64,000 bases of DNA from Sherwoodlollariibacterium sp049275655 (GCA_049275655.1 JBASUY010000042.1:1-64000); one strand, 5' to 3'; positions 1 through 10,095 are shown, counted from the first letter of the stretch. Translations and numbers: made by a program. The notes: a model not told the origin generated them from the sequence alone.

Positions 1-1587
1 ATTAATGAAGGTATAATTCGCGAGGAAACCTTGATATCCTTGCTCTCTAAAGAGCTTTATATGCCTACTTTAAATCTTTCTAAATATAGATTTTCGCCGG
101 AGGTTATTGGTTTAGTCCCTGAGCGTATTGCTAGGCTTTATAGCCTTATTCCGATATCAAGGTTTGGCAATACTATCACCGTAGCTATCTCAGACCCCTT
201 GAATATATTTGCCTTGGATGATTTAAAAATTCTTACCGGGTGTAACATAGATACTGTTTTAAGCCCTGATGATGAGGTCTTGCGCGCAATAGACTCCCAA
301 TATAGCGCAGGCATAAGGAATATGGAAAATATCCTTGATGAAGCTTTTTTAACACAAGGAGTGCAGGATGATAAAGAGGTTGAATTAGTTAAGCAGGAGG
401 ATATAGAGTTTTCTTCGGCTATAGAGGAGAGTGGGAAAGCGCCTATAGTTAAGCTCGTTGACCTTATGCTTAATCAGGCATTAAAGAAGCGCGCGTCGGA
501 TATACATATTGAGCCTGAGCAAGGGTGTTTAAGGATACGTTACCGCATAGACGGCGCATTGCACGATGTCTTTAAAATACCTAAGGCAAAGCAGAACGCT
601 ATATTGGCCAGGCTTAAAATTATATCAAACTTGGATATTACCGAAAGCCGAGTCCCTCAAGACGGACGGTTTAAGGTAAAGTTTGAGGGTAAAGAGGTTG
701 ATTTTCGTGTATCCGGCTTACCTACCACTTTTGGGCAAAAGTTTGTTTTGCGGGCGTTAGATAAAAGCAACCTCTCCATAGGCTTAGAGAAACTTGGTTT
801 TTCTGCGCAGCCTGAGCAAGTTTTTAAAGAGGCGATAACTAAGCCCTTTGGGATGATTCTTGTTACCGGCCCTACAGGCTCGGGTAAATCTACTACGCTT
901 TATTCTGTTTTAAACCAAATGAATACCCCGGAAAGAAATATAATAACAATAGAAGACCCTGTGGAATATCAAATTGAGGGGATTACTCAAATGCAGGTTA
1001 AGCCGGATATAGGCCTTGATTTTTCCTTAGGGCTACGTTCACTTTTAAGGCAGAGCCCTGATGTAATAATGATTGGAGAGATTCGTGATTCAGAGACTGC
1101 AGATATCGCAATTAAAGCGGCTCTTACAGGGCAGATAGTTTTATCTACCTTGCATACCAATGACGCCATATCAAGCATAACGCGTTTAATTGATATGGGG
1201 GTAGAGCCTTTTTTAGTTGCTTCTAGTGTAATTATGCTTTGTGCCCAAAGGCTTGCGCGTAAGGTTTGCATGAAGTGCCGTAAACCCGTAGATATCCCGG
1301 ATGATTTCTTAAAAAAGATAGGGTTTACTGGTAAGGCCAACTTTTACTCTGCTGTGGGGTGTAAGTATTGCAATAATACCGGCTTTTATGGTAGGGTAGC
1401 GATATTGGAAGCAGTAATGATTAATGATGAAATACGCGAGATGATTATAGAGAAAAAACCCATTGATATGATTAGAAAGTTTGCCCAAGCGCAAGGGATG
1501 AATACCTTAAGGGATGATGCTTTTTTAAAGGTTAAAGAAGAGGTGACTACTCTTGATGAGGCGATAAGGATTACTACGGAGGAATAA
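1..1587 (+). CDS. Type IV pilus / type II secretion assembly ATPase, PilB/GspE family (5' truncated by window edge)
   Basis: Hexameric ATPase that powers pilin or pseudopilin assembly at the inner membrane. The frame is open back to base 1 (INEGIIREET precedes the TTG at 31), so the true start lies outside the window. The N-terminal part, with a VPERIARLYSLIPI stretch and a VAISDPLN motif, matches a GspE_N/MshEN-type domain. That domain binds cyclic-di-GMP in some relatives, but binding here is inference. Counted from base 31, Walker A GPTGSGKS is near residues 280-287. It is followed by the Asp box, Walker B (VIMIGEIRD) and the His box (STLHTNDA). Two CxxC pairs (CMKC, CKYC) form the usual C-terminal zinc module. 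HD-GYP and PilC/GspF genes follow directly. PilB and GspE cannot be told apart without the rest of the operon. Confidence 0.93.
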   Translation: MNEGIIREETLISLLSKELYMPTLNLSKYRFSPEVIGLVPERIARLYSLIPISRFGNTITVAISDPLNIFALDDLKILTGCNIDTVLSPDDEVLRAIDSQYSAGIRNMENILDEAFLTQGVQDDKEVELVKQEDIEFSSAIEESGKAPIVKLVDLMLNQALKKRASDIHIEPEQGCLRIRYRIDGALHDVFKIPKAKQNAILARLKIISNLDITESRVPQDGRFKVKFEGKEVDFRVSGLPTTFGQKFVLRALDKSNLSIGLEKLGFSAQPEQVFKEAITKPFGMILVTGPTGSGKSTTLYSVLNQMNTPERNIITIEDPVEYQIEGITQMQVKPDIGLDFSLGLRSLLRQSPDVIMIGEIRDSETADIAIKAALTGQIVLSTLHTNDAISSITRLIDMGVEPFLVASSVIMLCAQRLARKVCMKCRKPVDIPDDFLKKIGFTGKANFYSAVGCKYCNNTGFYGRVAILEAVMINDEIREMIIEKKPIDMIRKFAQAQGMNTLRDDAFLKVKEEVTTLDEAIRITTEE

Positions 1588-1589
1588 GT

Positions 1590-2660
1590 ATGGCAGAAAA
1601 GGGAAAGATTCTTTTTATTTGTGATGATATTGAGGCCTCCCGTTATTTAGAGGAGCAATTAACTACAGAAGGCGGGCATTACGTAGTTACCCAAGAGTCT
1701 TTATCTATGGGGTTAAGCTCTTTTAGCAAGGATAATTTTGACCTTGTTATATTAAAGCTTGATAACGCAGAGATTTTAGCGGCAAATTCCGTAAAGGAGT
1801 TTAAGCGTATAGATAAAGATAGTATAATTATCGTTTTATTGGATGAGGCTAAGCCGGATTTACTGGAATATTTATCCAGTTTTGGGGTATATGATTTTAT
1901 AATAAAGCCGATAAATCTTGAGAAGCTTCTTTTTTTAGTAAGAAAGGGTTTGGAGCTACGCAGTTTAATTTTGGTTAACCGTAAGTTTATACAGGGCCTT
2001 CAGGAGAGCAACCAGTCCTTGCAGAAACAGAATACAGTTTTAGCTAAGAGGATAGAAGACTCTACGCGTAACCTAACGCGCTTGTATGAGGATTTACGGA
2101 CTACCTATATGCGTACAATAAAGGTCTTGGCCCAAGCAATAGAAGCGCGCGACCATTATACCCATAGCCACTCGGAGAATGTAGCTAAATACGCTACAGT
2201 TATTGCTTCGGAGATGGGGCTATCTGCTAAAGAGATTGAAACTATAAGGCAGGCATGCGAATTGCATGATTTAGGAAAAATTGGCATAGAGGATAGCATT
2301 CTCATGAAACCTGAAGCTTTAACTAAAGAGGAGTGGGTTGAGATACGCAAGCATCCTGTCATAGGCGCGACAATTTTAGAGCCTTTGACTTTCTTAAGCG
2401 ATGTGATAGAATTGGTCAGGCAACACCATGAGCATTATGATGGTTCAGGGTATCCTGATGGAAAGAAGGGAGAAGAGATAAGCCTTGGGGCAAGGATTAT
2501 TAATCTTGCCGATGCCTACGAGGCGATGCGTTCTGCCCGGTCATACAGGAAGATACCCCTCTCTAAAGAGGCGGCGATAGAGGAGATTAGAAATCATAGC
2601 GGGACTCAATTTGACCCTAAGGTTGTAGAAGCTTTTTTTAGGGTAGTAGATAAACTATGA
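1590..2660 (+). CDS. Response-regulator-like protein with HD-GYP phosphodiesterase domain
   Basis: Predicted cyclic-di-GMP phosphodiesterase of the RpfG type, 356 aa. Residues 1-120 form a receiver-like domain, about 130-170 a probable coiled-coil linker, and 175-350 the HD-GYP domain, with HDLGK near 226 and HHEHYDGSGYPDG near 280-291, so the catalytic motifs are intact. The receiver is odd. The acidic pair D12-D13 and the Lys of IIKP are present, but the residue aligned with the phospho-acceptor Asp is Lys56 (DLVILK), with an Asp two places later. It may be a pseudo-receiver that is not phosphorylated in the normal way. The gene starts 2 bp after the pilus ATPase stop and overlaps the next gene by 4 bp, so it is translationally coupled within a pilus/secretion operon. 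Confidence 0.9.
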   Translation: MAEKGKILFICDDIEASRYLEEQLTTEGGHYVVTQESLSMGLSSFSKDNFDLVILKLDNAEILAANSVKEFKRIDKDSIIIVLLDEAKPDLLEYLSSFGVYDFIIKPINLEKLLFLVRKGLELRSLILVNRKFIQGLQESNQSLQKQNTVLAKRIEDSTRNLTRLYEDLRTTYMRTIKVLAQAIEARDHYTHSHSENVAKYATVIASEMGLSAKEIETIRQACELHDLGKIGIEDSILMKPEALTKEEWVEIRKHPVIGATILEPLTFLSDVIELVRQHHEHYDGSGYPDGKKGEEISLGARIINLADAYEAMRSARSYRKIPLSKEAAIEEIRNHSGTQFDPKVVEAFFRVVDKL

Positions 2661-3871
2661 CCAAATATAATTATATAGCTAAAGATAAGAATGGCTATAC
2701 TCTAAACGGGTTTTTAGAGGCTTCTTCTGATTTAGAAGTAGCAGATGTCTTACACCGTAAAGAGCTGGTTATTATTTCTATTGAGCAGGCTAAAGATAAA
2801 CCGGATAAAGTTGTTTCTTTTGGCGCTACAAAGAAGGTAAAGCTTGATGACTTAGTTATCTTTACCCGCCAGTTGGCGACCATGATAGATTCAGGTATTC
2901 CCCTTGTGCATGCCTTAAGTATTTTAAGCGAACAAGTAGAGAGCCTTTCTTTAAAGGCGATAGTTGTTGCGGTCCGGCAGGACATTGAAGCGGGGATGAG
3001 TTTTTGTGATGCCCTAGCTAAGCATCCAAAGGTTTTTAGTGATCTATTTATTAATATGACTAGAGCAGGAGAGAGTTCAGGCATGCTTGATGATATACTT
3101 GATAGGTTGGCTACTTATTTAGAAAAGTCATCAGCCCTTGCAAGGAAGATTAGTTCAAGTTTAGTATATCCGGCAGTAGTCATCTCAATGGCCATAATAA
3201 TTACCATAGTTTTGCTTCTTAAGGTGGTGCCGACATTTAAAGGCATATTTGATGTTTTAGGCGGGCAGCTTCCTTTGCCTACGCAGGTTTTAATTTTTGC
3301 CAGCGATTTATTGAGAAAATACTTTTTATTTTTAGTTATATTTATAGCGTTATTAGGATTTTCCTTAAAGAGGTATATTGCTACTGAAAAAGGCAGGTAT
3401 AATTTTGACCGGCTTAAGTTAAGGGCACCTGTCTTAGGAGAACTTTTTAGAAAACTCTCCGTAGCTAAATTTTCAAGAACTTTTTCTACCTTAGTAAAAA
3501 GTGGCGTATCTGTGTTAAACGCCCTTAGTATAGTAAGCAAGACTTCCGGGAATAAGGTGGTAGAAGAGGCGGTTGTTAACTGCTCTAAGTCAGTGCGTGA
3601 CGGAGAGTCTATTGCCCAGCCATTATTAAGGAGTGGTGTTTTTCCCGCTATGGTCTGTAGAATGATAAGTGTAGGAGAGCAGACAGGGCAATTAGAGAAG
3701 ATGCTTGCAAAGATAGCTGATTTTTATGATGAGCAGGTGGATAGCGCTACTTCTGCTTTAACAAGCATGATTGAGCCGCTAGTTATCGCTTTTTTAGGGA
3801 TTGTAGTAGGCGGAATTGTAATAGCGCTCTTTTTACCTATATTTCAGATTTCCAAGCTCATCGCGCAATAG
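2657..3871 (+). CDS. Type IV pilus / type II secretion inner-membrane platform protein (PilC/GspF)
   Basis: Polytopic platform protein that couples the assembly ATPase to the growing pilus or pseudopilus. The 404 aa match the family length. The N-terminus (YNYIAKDKNGYTLNGFLEA) is the typical PilC/GspF opening. Two GspF repeats follow, at about residues 70-195 (FTRQLATMIDSGIPLVHALSIL) and 270-395 (FSRTFSTLVKSGVSVLNALSIV). Hydrophobic segments lie near 170-190, 220-240 and 370-395. The start overlaps the HD-GYP stop by 4 bp (ATGA). The rRNA promoter begins only about 20 bp after the stop, and I see no intrinsic terminator between them. Confidence 0.93.
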   Translation: MTKYNYIAKDKNGYTLNGFLEASSDLEVADVLHRKELVIISIEQAKDKPDKVVSFGATKKVKLDDLVIFTRQLATMIDSGIPLVHALSILSEQVESLSLKAIVVAVRQDIEAGMSFCDALAKHPKVFSDLFINMTRAGESSGMLDDILDRLATYLEKSSALARKISSSLVYPAVVISMAIIITIVLLLKVVPTFKGIFDVLGGQLPLPTQVLIFASDLLRKYFLFLVIFIALLGFSLKRYIATEKGRYNFDRLKLRAPVLGELFRKLSVAKFSRTFSTLVKSGVSVLNALSIVSKTSGNKVVEEAVVNCSKSVRDGESIAQPLLRSGVFPAMVCRMISVGEQTGQLEKMLAKIADFYDEQVDSATSALTSMIEPLVIAFLGIVVGGIVIALFLPIFQISKLIAQ

Positions 3872-3894
3872 GCAAAAAAATATAAAAAAATACC

Positions 3895-3923
3895 TTGACA
3901 AGACAGTCAAAATATTGTAAACT
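3895..3923 (+). promoter_or_regulatory. Promoter of the rRNA operon
   Basis: Perfect -35 TTGACA (3895-3900), 17-bp spacer, -10 TAAACT (3918-3923, 4 of 6 to consensus). Transcription would start near 3930, about 320 nt before the mature 16S. Confidence 0.75.
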
Positions 3924-4027
3924 TGTTATCCCTTCAGAAGAAGAACCTATGAATAATAGAGGAAGGTTTTTGACTGTTTGATATAAATTTTTAACCGACG
4001 GTAAATGCGGCGGTAAGTGATTTATTT

Positions 4028-4058
4028 ACGCCTCAATTTCGTTGAGGCGTATTTTTTT
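4028..4058 (+). terminator. Terminator-like hairpin inside the rRNA leader
   Basis: Perfect 9-bp stem ACGCCTCAA (4028-4036) / TTGAGGCGT (4042-4050) with a 5-nt loop and a following run of eight T. It lies between the promoter and boxA. It could be a boxB-like element, an attenuator read through by an antitermination complex, or the end of a short leader RNA of about 125 nt. Confidence 0.6.
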
Positions 4059-4070
4059 TGCTCTTTTGAT
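4059..4070 (+). promoter_or_regulatory. boxA antitermination element, 16S leader
   Basis: TGCTCTTTTGAT keeps the TGCTCTTT core of the bacterial rRNA boxA (NusB/S10 binding). It directly follows the T run of the leader hairpin and precedes the 16S processing stem, the expected position. Confidence 0.65.
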
Positions 4071-4085
4071 AATTGAATAGCCAAG
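4071..4085 (+). other. 16S processing stem, 5' strand
   Basis: AATTGAATAGCCAAG pairs over 15 bp (one G-U) with CTTGGTTATTCAATT at 5871-5885, enclosing the 16S gene. This is the geometry of the RNase III precursor stem. The pairing is seen in the sequence; cleavage is inferred. Confidence 0.75.
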
Positions 4086-4251
4086 CGAGTGGAAAGATGC
4101 AAGACATCTTTTCGCGTCCCTAAAATAAGAAGCTAAGGCGCCTTATTTTAAGGGAGACCCTAAGAATTATTTAATAATTCGTAAGGTCAATTTCAAAGAG
4201 GTACAATATTAAATAAATCACTAGAGCCATTATTATAAACTTTTTCGGATT

Positions 4252-5948
<1,697 letters not shown>

Positions 5949-6025
5949 GGGCCCGTAGCTCAGTTGGTTAGAGCACAGCCCTGATAAGACTGGGGTCAGT
6001 GGTTCGAATCCACTCGGGCCCACCA
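5949..6025 (+). tRNA. tRNA-Ile (GAT anticodon)
   Basis: Acceptor GGGCCCG pairs with CGGGCCC. The D arm is GCTCAGTTGGTTAGAGC, the anticodon loop CTGATAA has anticodon GAT, and the T arm is AGTGG-TTCGAAT-CCACT. The 3' CCA is encoded (ACCA 6022-6025). The anticodon stem CAGCC/GACTG has one C-A mismatch. Position between 16S and 23S is the standard one for tRNA-Ile. Confidence 0.95.
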
Positions 6026-6030
6026 TTATC

Positions 6031-6103
6031 GGGGGCGTAGCTCAGCTGGGAGAGCACCTGCTTTGCAAGCAGGGGGCCGGCAGTTCGATCCTGCTCGCCT
6101 CCA
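6031..6103 (+). tRNA. tRNA-Ala (TGC anticodon)
   Basis: Acceptor GGGGGCG pairs with CGCCTCC, giving the G3-U70 pair that marks alanine tRNAs. Anticodon loop TTTGCAA with anticodon TGC. Discriminator A; the 3' CCA is not encoded (ACTT follows), unlike the neighbouring tRNA-Ile. Confidence 0.95.
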
Positions 6104-6149
6104 CTTATTGAAAATAAATTTGTTTCGCGGCTTTGAAATCGCGATCCGA

Positions 6150-6161
6150 TGTTCTTTGACA
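6150..6161 (+). promoter_or_regulatory. boxA element, 16S-23S spacer
   Basis: TGTTCTTTGACA fits the boxA consensus TGYTCTTTRACA. A second boxA before 23S is the usual arrangement in bacterial rRNA operons. The same bases contain a TTGACA, but no good -10 follows, so I prefer boxA. Confidence 0.65.
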
Positions 6162-6340
6162 ACTTCAATTTTTAAAGTTTAAGCTTTAAGAATTGACTAC
6201 TCTTGCAATTGATGAGATTGACAGGAGTAGCATATCAAGTAACAAGGTCTTTTTAAGATCTTGCAAAGTCCCACACAACTTTCTGTTAAGGTTAGTTGTG
6301 GGGGATGGGTAAACTACAATAACAAACCGAGAGAATCAGA

Positions 6341-6416
6341 TTAGTTAGCCAGTTGCTCAGTTAGTCGGTTACCTGTTTTACAGGCAAACTGATAAACTGA
6401 CAAACTGACAAACTAA
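6341..6416 (+). repeat. 8-bp-periodic hairpin repeat
   Basis: The left arm reads as 8-mers such as TTAGCCAG, TTGCTCAG and TTAGTCGG. The right arm is AAACTGAT, AAACTGAC, AAACTGAC, AAACTAA. The arms are imperfect reverse complements of about 32 nt around the tight CCTGTTTTACAGG turn (6372-6384). Related units occur at 5845-5863 and 50448-50482, and a similar reverse-sense pattern at 61241-61265. Confidence 0.6.
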
Positions 6417-8137
6417 ATTTTTGGTCAAGCTACAAAGGGTTTATGTACGGATGACTTGGTTAGATGAGGCGATGAAGGACGGGGTAAGCACCGATAATTT
6501 TTCGGGGAGCCGCAAACAGGCTGTGATCCGGAAGTTTCCGAATGGGACAACCCATTACGGGTTATACCGTAATATTTCTTTGCTGAATATATAGGCTAAG
6601 AAAGGCAATACCGGGTGAACTGAAACATCTAAGTAACCCGAGGAAAAGAAATCACCGAGATTCCCCCAGTAGTGGCGAGCGAAGAGGGAAGAGCCTAAAC
6701 CCGGCATTAATTTCGCAAGAAAATAATACCGGGGGTTGTGGGACCTTAATGTGGGATTGTCTTGGGATAATAGAAGTATCTGGAAAGATACGCCATAGAG
6801 AGTGAAAGCCTCGTATATGAAATCCCTAAGGCACCCTAGAGGTATCCCAAGTACCACGGGACACGGGAAATCCTGTGGGAATCCGGGCCGACCATGGTCC
6901 AAGGCTAAACACTACATCTAAACCGATAGTGTACAAGTACCGTGAGGGAAAGTTGAAAAGAACGCTGGTGAAGCGAGTGAAATAGAACCTAAAATCATAA
7001 ACCTACAAGCGGTGGGAGGGCTATGTCTTAAGCGTAAGCATAAGAAATGCCTGACCGCGTACCTTTTGCATAATGGTCCGACGAGTTACTGTGCGGTGCA
7101 AGCTTAACCCTTCTTAAAAGGGGAAGGCGTAGCGAAAGCGAGTCCTAACCGGGCGAACATAGTACCGTATAGTAGACCCGAAACTGAGTGATCTACCCAT
7201 GGCCAGCGCGAAGCTCTTCGAAAGGAGAGTGGAGGTGCGAACCCTTCAGTGTTGAAAAACTGCTGGATGAGCTGTGGGTTGGAGCGAAAGACTAAACAAA
7301 CTCAGAAATAGCTGGTTCTCCCCGAAATATTTCTAGGGATAGCCTCGGATAAATTGAATAACGGGGGTAGAGTTACTGATTGGGTTTTAGGCCCATACTA
7401 GGGTGCTAGGCCCAGCCAAACTCCAAATACCGTTATTTTTACTCCGGGAGTAAGACAATGGGGGCTAAGCTCCATTGTCTAAAGGGATTCAGCCCAGACT
7501 GTCAGCTAAGGTCCCTAAGGATAGGCTAAGTGGTAAAGGATGTGGACTCACTAAGACAACCAGGATGTTGGCCCAGAGGCAGCCATCATTTAAAGAGTGC
7601 GTAACAGCTCACTGGTCGAGTGATTCTGCGCCTAAGATGAACGGGGCTTAAGCCTATTACCGAAGCTGCAGATTTATTTTGCCTTCGGGCAAAATAAGTG
7701 GTAGGGGAGCATACTTTAATGGCTGAAGGCGTACCGTAAGGAGCGCTGGACGTTAAAGTAGGGATTATGTCGGAATGAGTAGCGAAAATGCCTGCGAGAA
7801 ACAGGCACACCGAAAGCCCAAGGTTTCCTGGGGAAGGTTAATCCGCCCAGGGTTAGTCGATCCTAAGTCGAGGCCGTTTGGCGTAGGCGATGGATGGTCC
7901 GTTAATATTCGGACACTAGTTATACAGCGTTATAACTCTTGCATGACGCAGGGGGTATAGAGCTGCGCAGTGTTGGATGCCTGCGTTATTGCCTGAGGAA
8001 TCAGGTGATGGGATCTTGAGGGCAACCGAGAGAGAAGTGAACTAATACCGCACTGCCGAGAAAAGTGTTAAGAGGAGTTGTATAACTATCCGTACCGGAA
8101 TCCGACACAGGTAGGCCACCAGAGAATGGTAAGGTGC

Positions 8138-8168
<31 letters not shown>

Positions 8169-8400
8169 TCTAGCCCCGTAAGTTAGCGATAAGGGGTGCC
8201 TTGGACTCGCAAGGGTTTCAAGGCCACAGTAAAGTGGATCGGGTGACTGTTTAGCAAAAACATATCTCTCTGCAAACTCGAAAGAGGACGTATAGGGAGT
8301 GACACCTGCCCGGTGCTGGAAGGTTAAGGGGATCTGTCAACGAGTCGTAAGATTTGTGAAGCAGAGAACCGAAGCCCCAGTAAACGGCGGCCGTAACTAT

Positions 8401-9084
8401 TGTTTCAGACCACAGTAGTTGTAAAATCTGGCTATATGCTGGAAAATCCCGTTAGGCTAATGATACATTCCGGTTTATCCGGAATCGTGACAATTCATTA
8501 GATAGGGACTATCAGCAGGAAAGACCCTTTTTAAAAAAGGAGGTCTCCTATGAAAAGAGAAACTGGTTATTATTTAGCTGGTTTTGCCGACGGAGAAGGA
8601 AGTTTTAATGTCTCCTTCAGGATACGGCAAGATTATAAGATACCGTGGAAAGTTTCCCTTTCTTTTAATGTCTCACAAAGAGATAAGGTTATACTTACTT
8701 TGTTTAAGCGTTATTTAAACTGCGGCTCCTTAAGAAGTAGGCCTGATGGAGTCTGGTATTACGAGGTAAATAACTTTAACTCTATATGGGATAACGTAAT
8801 TCCGTTTTTCCGGAGATTTAATTTTCTCTCTGCTAAAAAGAAGCGTGATTTTGCTAAGTTTTGCGAAATCGCTAAGATAATTAAAAGAGGAGAGCATACA
8901 ACCGAAAACGGGATTAAAAAAATTATTCAAATCAGAAGGGAGATGAACGACGGTGGCAAGCGAAAATACAGTGAAGGAGAAATACTCAGTAAGTTTAGGG
9001 AATCCTCAGAGACTATACGCCAGACTTTAGAAGATAAAGATGATATAGTCCGGTCTTCCGGGAAACCGGAAGTTAACATGAACG
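8401..9084 (+). mobile_element. Group I intron in 23S rRNA, insertion after U1917 (E. coli numbering)
   Basis: 684-nt insertion that splits the conserved CCGTAACTAT|AACGGTCCTAAGG helix 69 region. The 5' splice site follows U8400. Exon AACTAT (8395-8400) pairs with the internal guide GTAGTT (8415-8420), placing the canonical U-G wobble at the splice site. The last intron base is G9084. P7 is a perfect 7-bp pairing GGACTAT (8506-8512) / ATAGTCC (9045-9051). A 7-bp hairpin ATTCCGG/CCGGAAT (8467-8485) sits in the P4-P6 region, and P9 is CTTCCGG-GAAA-CCGGAAG (9055-9072). The homing endonuclease frame starts between the two P7 strands. The same site, L1917, carries a group I intron in Coxiella burnetii. 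Splicing itself is inferred. Confidence 0.9.
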
Positions 9085-9095
9085 AACGGTCCTAA
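8550..9095 (+). CDS. LAGLIDADG homing endonuclease, single-motif, intron-encoded
   Basis: DNA endonuclease that would cut intronless 23S alleles and promote intron homing. 181 aa with one LAGLIDADG motif at residues 8-17 (YLAGFADGEGSF), so it should act as a homodimer like I-CreI (about 163 aa). Start ATG 8550 is preceded by a strong AAGGAGG about 7 nt upstream. The fold probably ends by about residue 150. The last 30 or so codons run through the 3' strand of P7, the P9 hairpin and the 3' splice site, and the TAA stop (9093-9095) lies in the 23S exon. The spliced-out intron alone would therefore lack a stop codon. Family assignment is strong; activity and target are inferred. Confidence 0.88.
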   Translation: MKRETGYYLAGFADGEGSFNVSFRIRQDYKIPWKVSLSFNVSQRDKVILTLFKRYLNCGSLRSRPDGVWYYEVNNFNSIWDNVIPFFRRFNFLSAKKKRDFAKFCEIAKIIKRGEHTTENGIKKIIQIRREMNDGGKRKYSEGEILSKFRESSETIRQTLEDKDDIVRSSGKPEVNMNERS

Positions 9096-9736
9096 GGTAG
9101 CGAAATTCCTTGTGGGGTAAGTTCCCACGCGCACGAATGGTGTAACAACTTGATCGCTGTCTCAACGAGAGACTCGGCGAAATTGTAGTGGCGGTGAAGA
9201 TGCCGTCTACCCGCATCAAGACGAAAAGACCCCAGAACCTTTACTGCAACCTGCTATTGGAATTTGGTTCAATATGTGTAGTATAGGTGGGAGGCTTTGA
9301 AACCGGGGCGCTAGCCTCGGTAGAGCCGCAATGTGAAATACCACCCTTATTGCACTAAGTTTCTAACCCCTAGCCGTGAATCCGGCAGAGGGACAGTGAC
9401 AGGTGGGCAGTTTGACTGGGGCGGTTCCCTTCTAAAAAGTAACGAAGGGGCTCCAAGGTTGGCTCAGGGCGTTCGGCAACCGCCCGTGGAGTGTAAGCGC
9501 ATAAGCCAGCTTAACTGTGAATCCGGCAGGACGAACAGATACGAAAGTAGGAGCTAGTGATCCGGTGGTTGAACATGGAATCGCCATCGCTCAACGGATA
9601 ATAGGTACTCTGGGGATAACAGGCTTATCGGACTCGAGAGTTCACATCGACAGTCCGGTTTGGCACCTCGATGTCGGCTCATCCTATCCTGGGGCTGTAT
9701 AAGGTCCCAAGGGTCCGGCTGTTCGCCGGTTAAAAG

Positions 9737-9784
<48 letters not shown>

Positions 9785-10065
9785 TGATGTGGGCGCAGGA
9801 TACTTGAAGGGGAGTTCTCTTCAGTACGAGAGGACCTAGAGAAACGAACCTCTGGTCTTCCGGTTGTCTTGCCAAGGGCAAAGGCCGGGTAGCTATGTTC
9901 GGAAGGGATAAGCGCTGAAAGCATCTAAGTGCCAAGCCCACCCCAAGAATAGGTATCCCCATTAGGCTGGTCGTAGACTACGACCTTGATAGGCGCAGTG
10001 TGTAAGATCCGTAAGGATTTTAGCTAATGCGTACTAATCAGCCGATTGGCTTGACCTTTAATTTG

Positions 10066-10095
10066 AGGGACTGTCCCCGTAAGGGGACTGTCCCT
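10066..10095 (+). repeat. Perfect dyad in the 23S-5S spacer
   Basis: AGGGACTGTCCCC (10066-10078) and GGGGACTGTCCCT (10083-10095) around GTAA. The arms form a long GC-rich stem with a central T-T mismatch, and each arm is itself nearly palindromic (GGGACTGTCCC). Not followed by a T run. Confidence 0.7.

Larger units (their letters stand above)
3872..4251 (+). other. rRNA operon leader region
   Basis: 380 bp without a convincing protein gene. In order it holds a strong promoter, a terminator-like hairpin with a T run (4028-4058), boxA (4059-4070) and the 5' strand of the 16S processing stem (4071-4085). Three further stem-loops follow between about 4088 and 4195, for example CCCTAAAATAAG pairing with CTTATTTTAAGGG around 4118-4162. 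A ten-codon frame (ATG at 3949, MNNRGRFLTV) lies in the leader but has no good ribosome-binding site. Confidence 0.75.
6104..6422 (+). other. tRNA-Ala to 23S spacer
   Basis: 319 bp without a protein gene. It holds boxA (6150-6161), a hairpin around CCCACACAACT / AGTTGTGGG (about 6271-6303) and the 8-bp-periodic hairpin repeat (6341-6416). AGGCAAACT (6382-6390) also complements AGTTTGCCT after the 23S gene (10109-10117), which may help a 23S precursor stem. Confidence 0.55.

Noticed and set aside
3930..4058. A leader ncRNA such as 6S RNA
   Set aside because: Promoter and terminator would fit a 125-nt transcript, but there is no long 6S-like duplex, and boxA follows at once, so I treat it as rRNA leader.
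7586..7960. Small frames inside 23S rRNA
   Set aside because: Fully explained by rRNA. Only the frame at 8550-9095 shows a protein motif.
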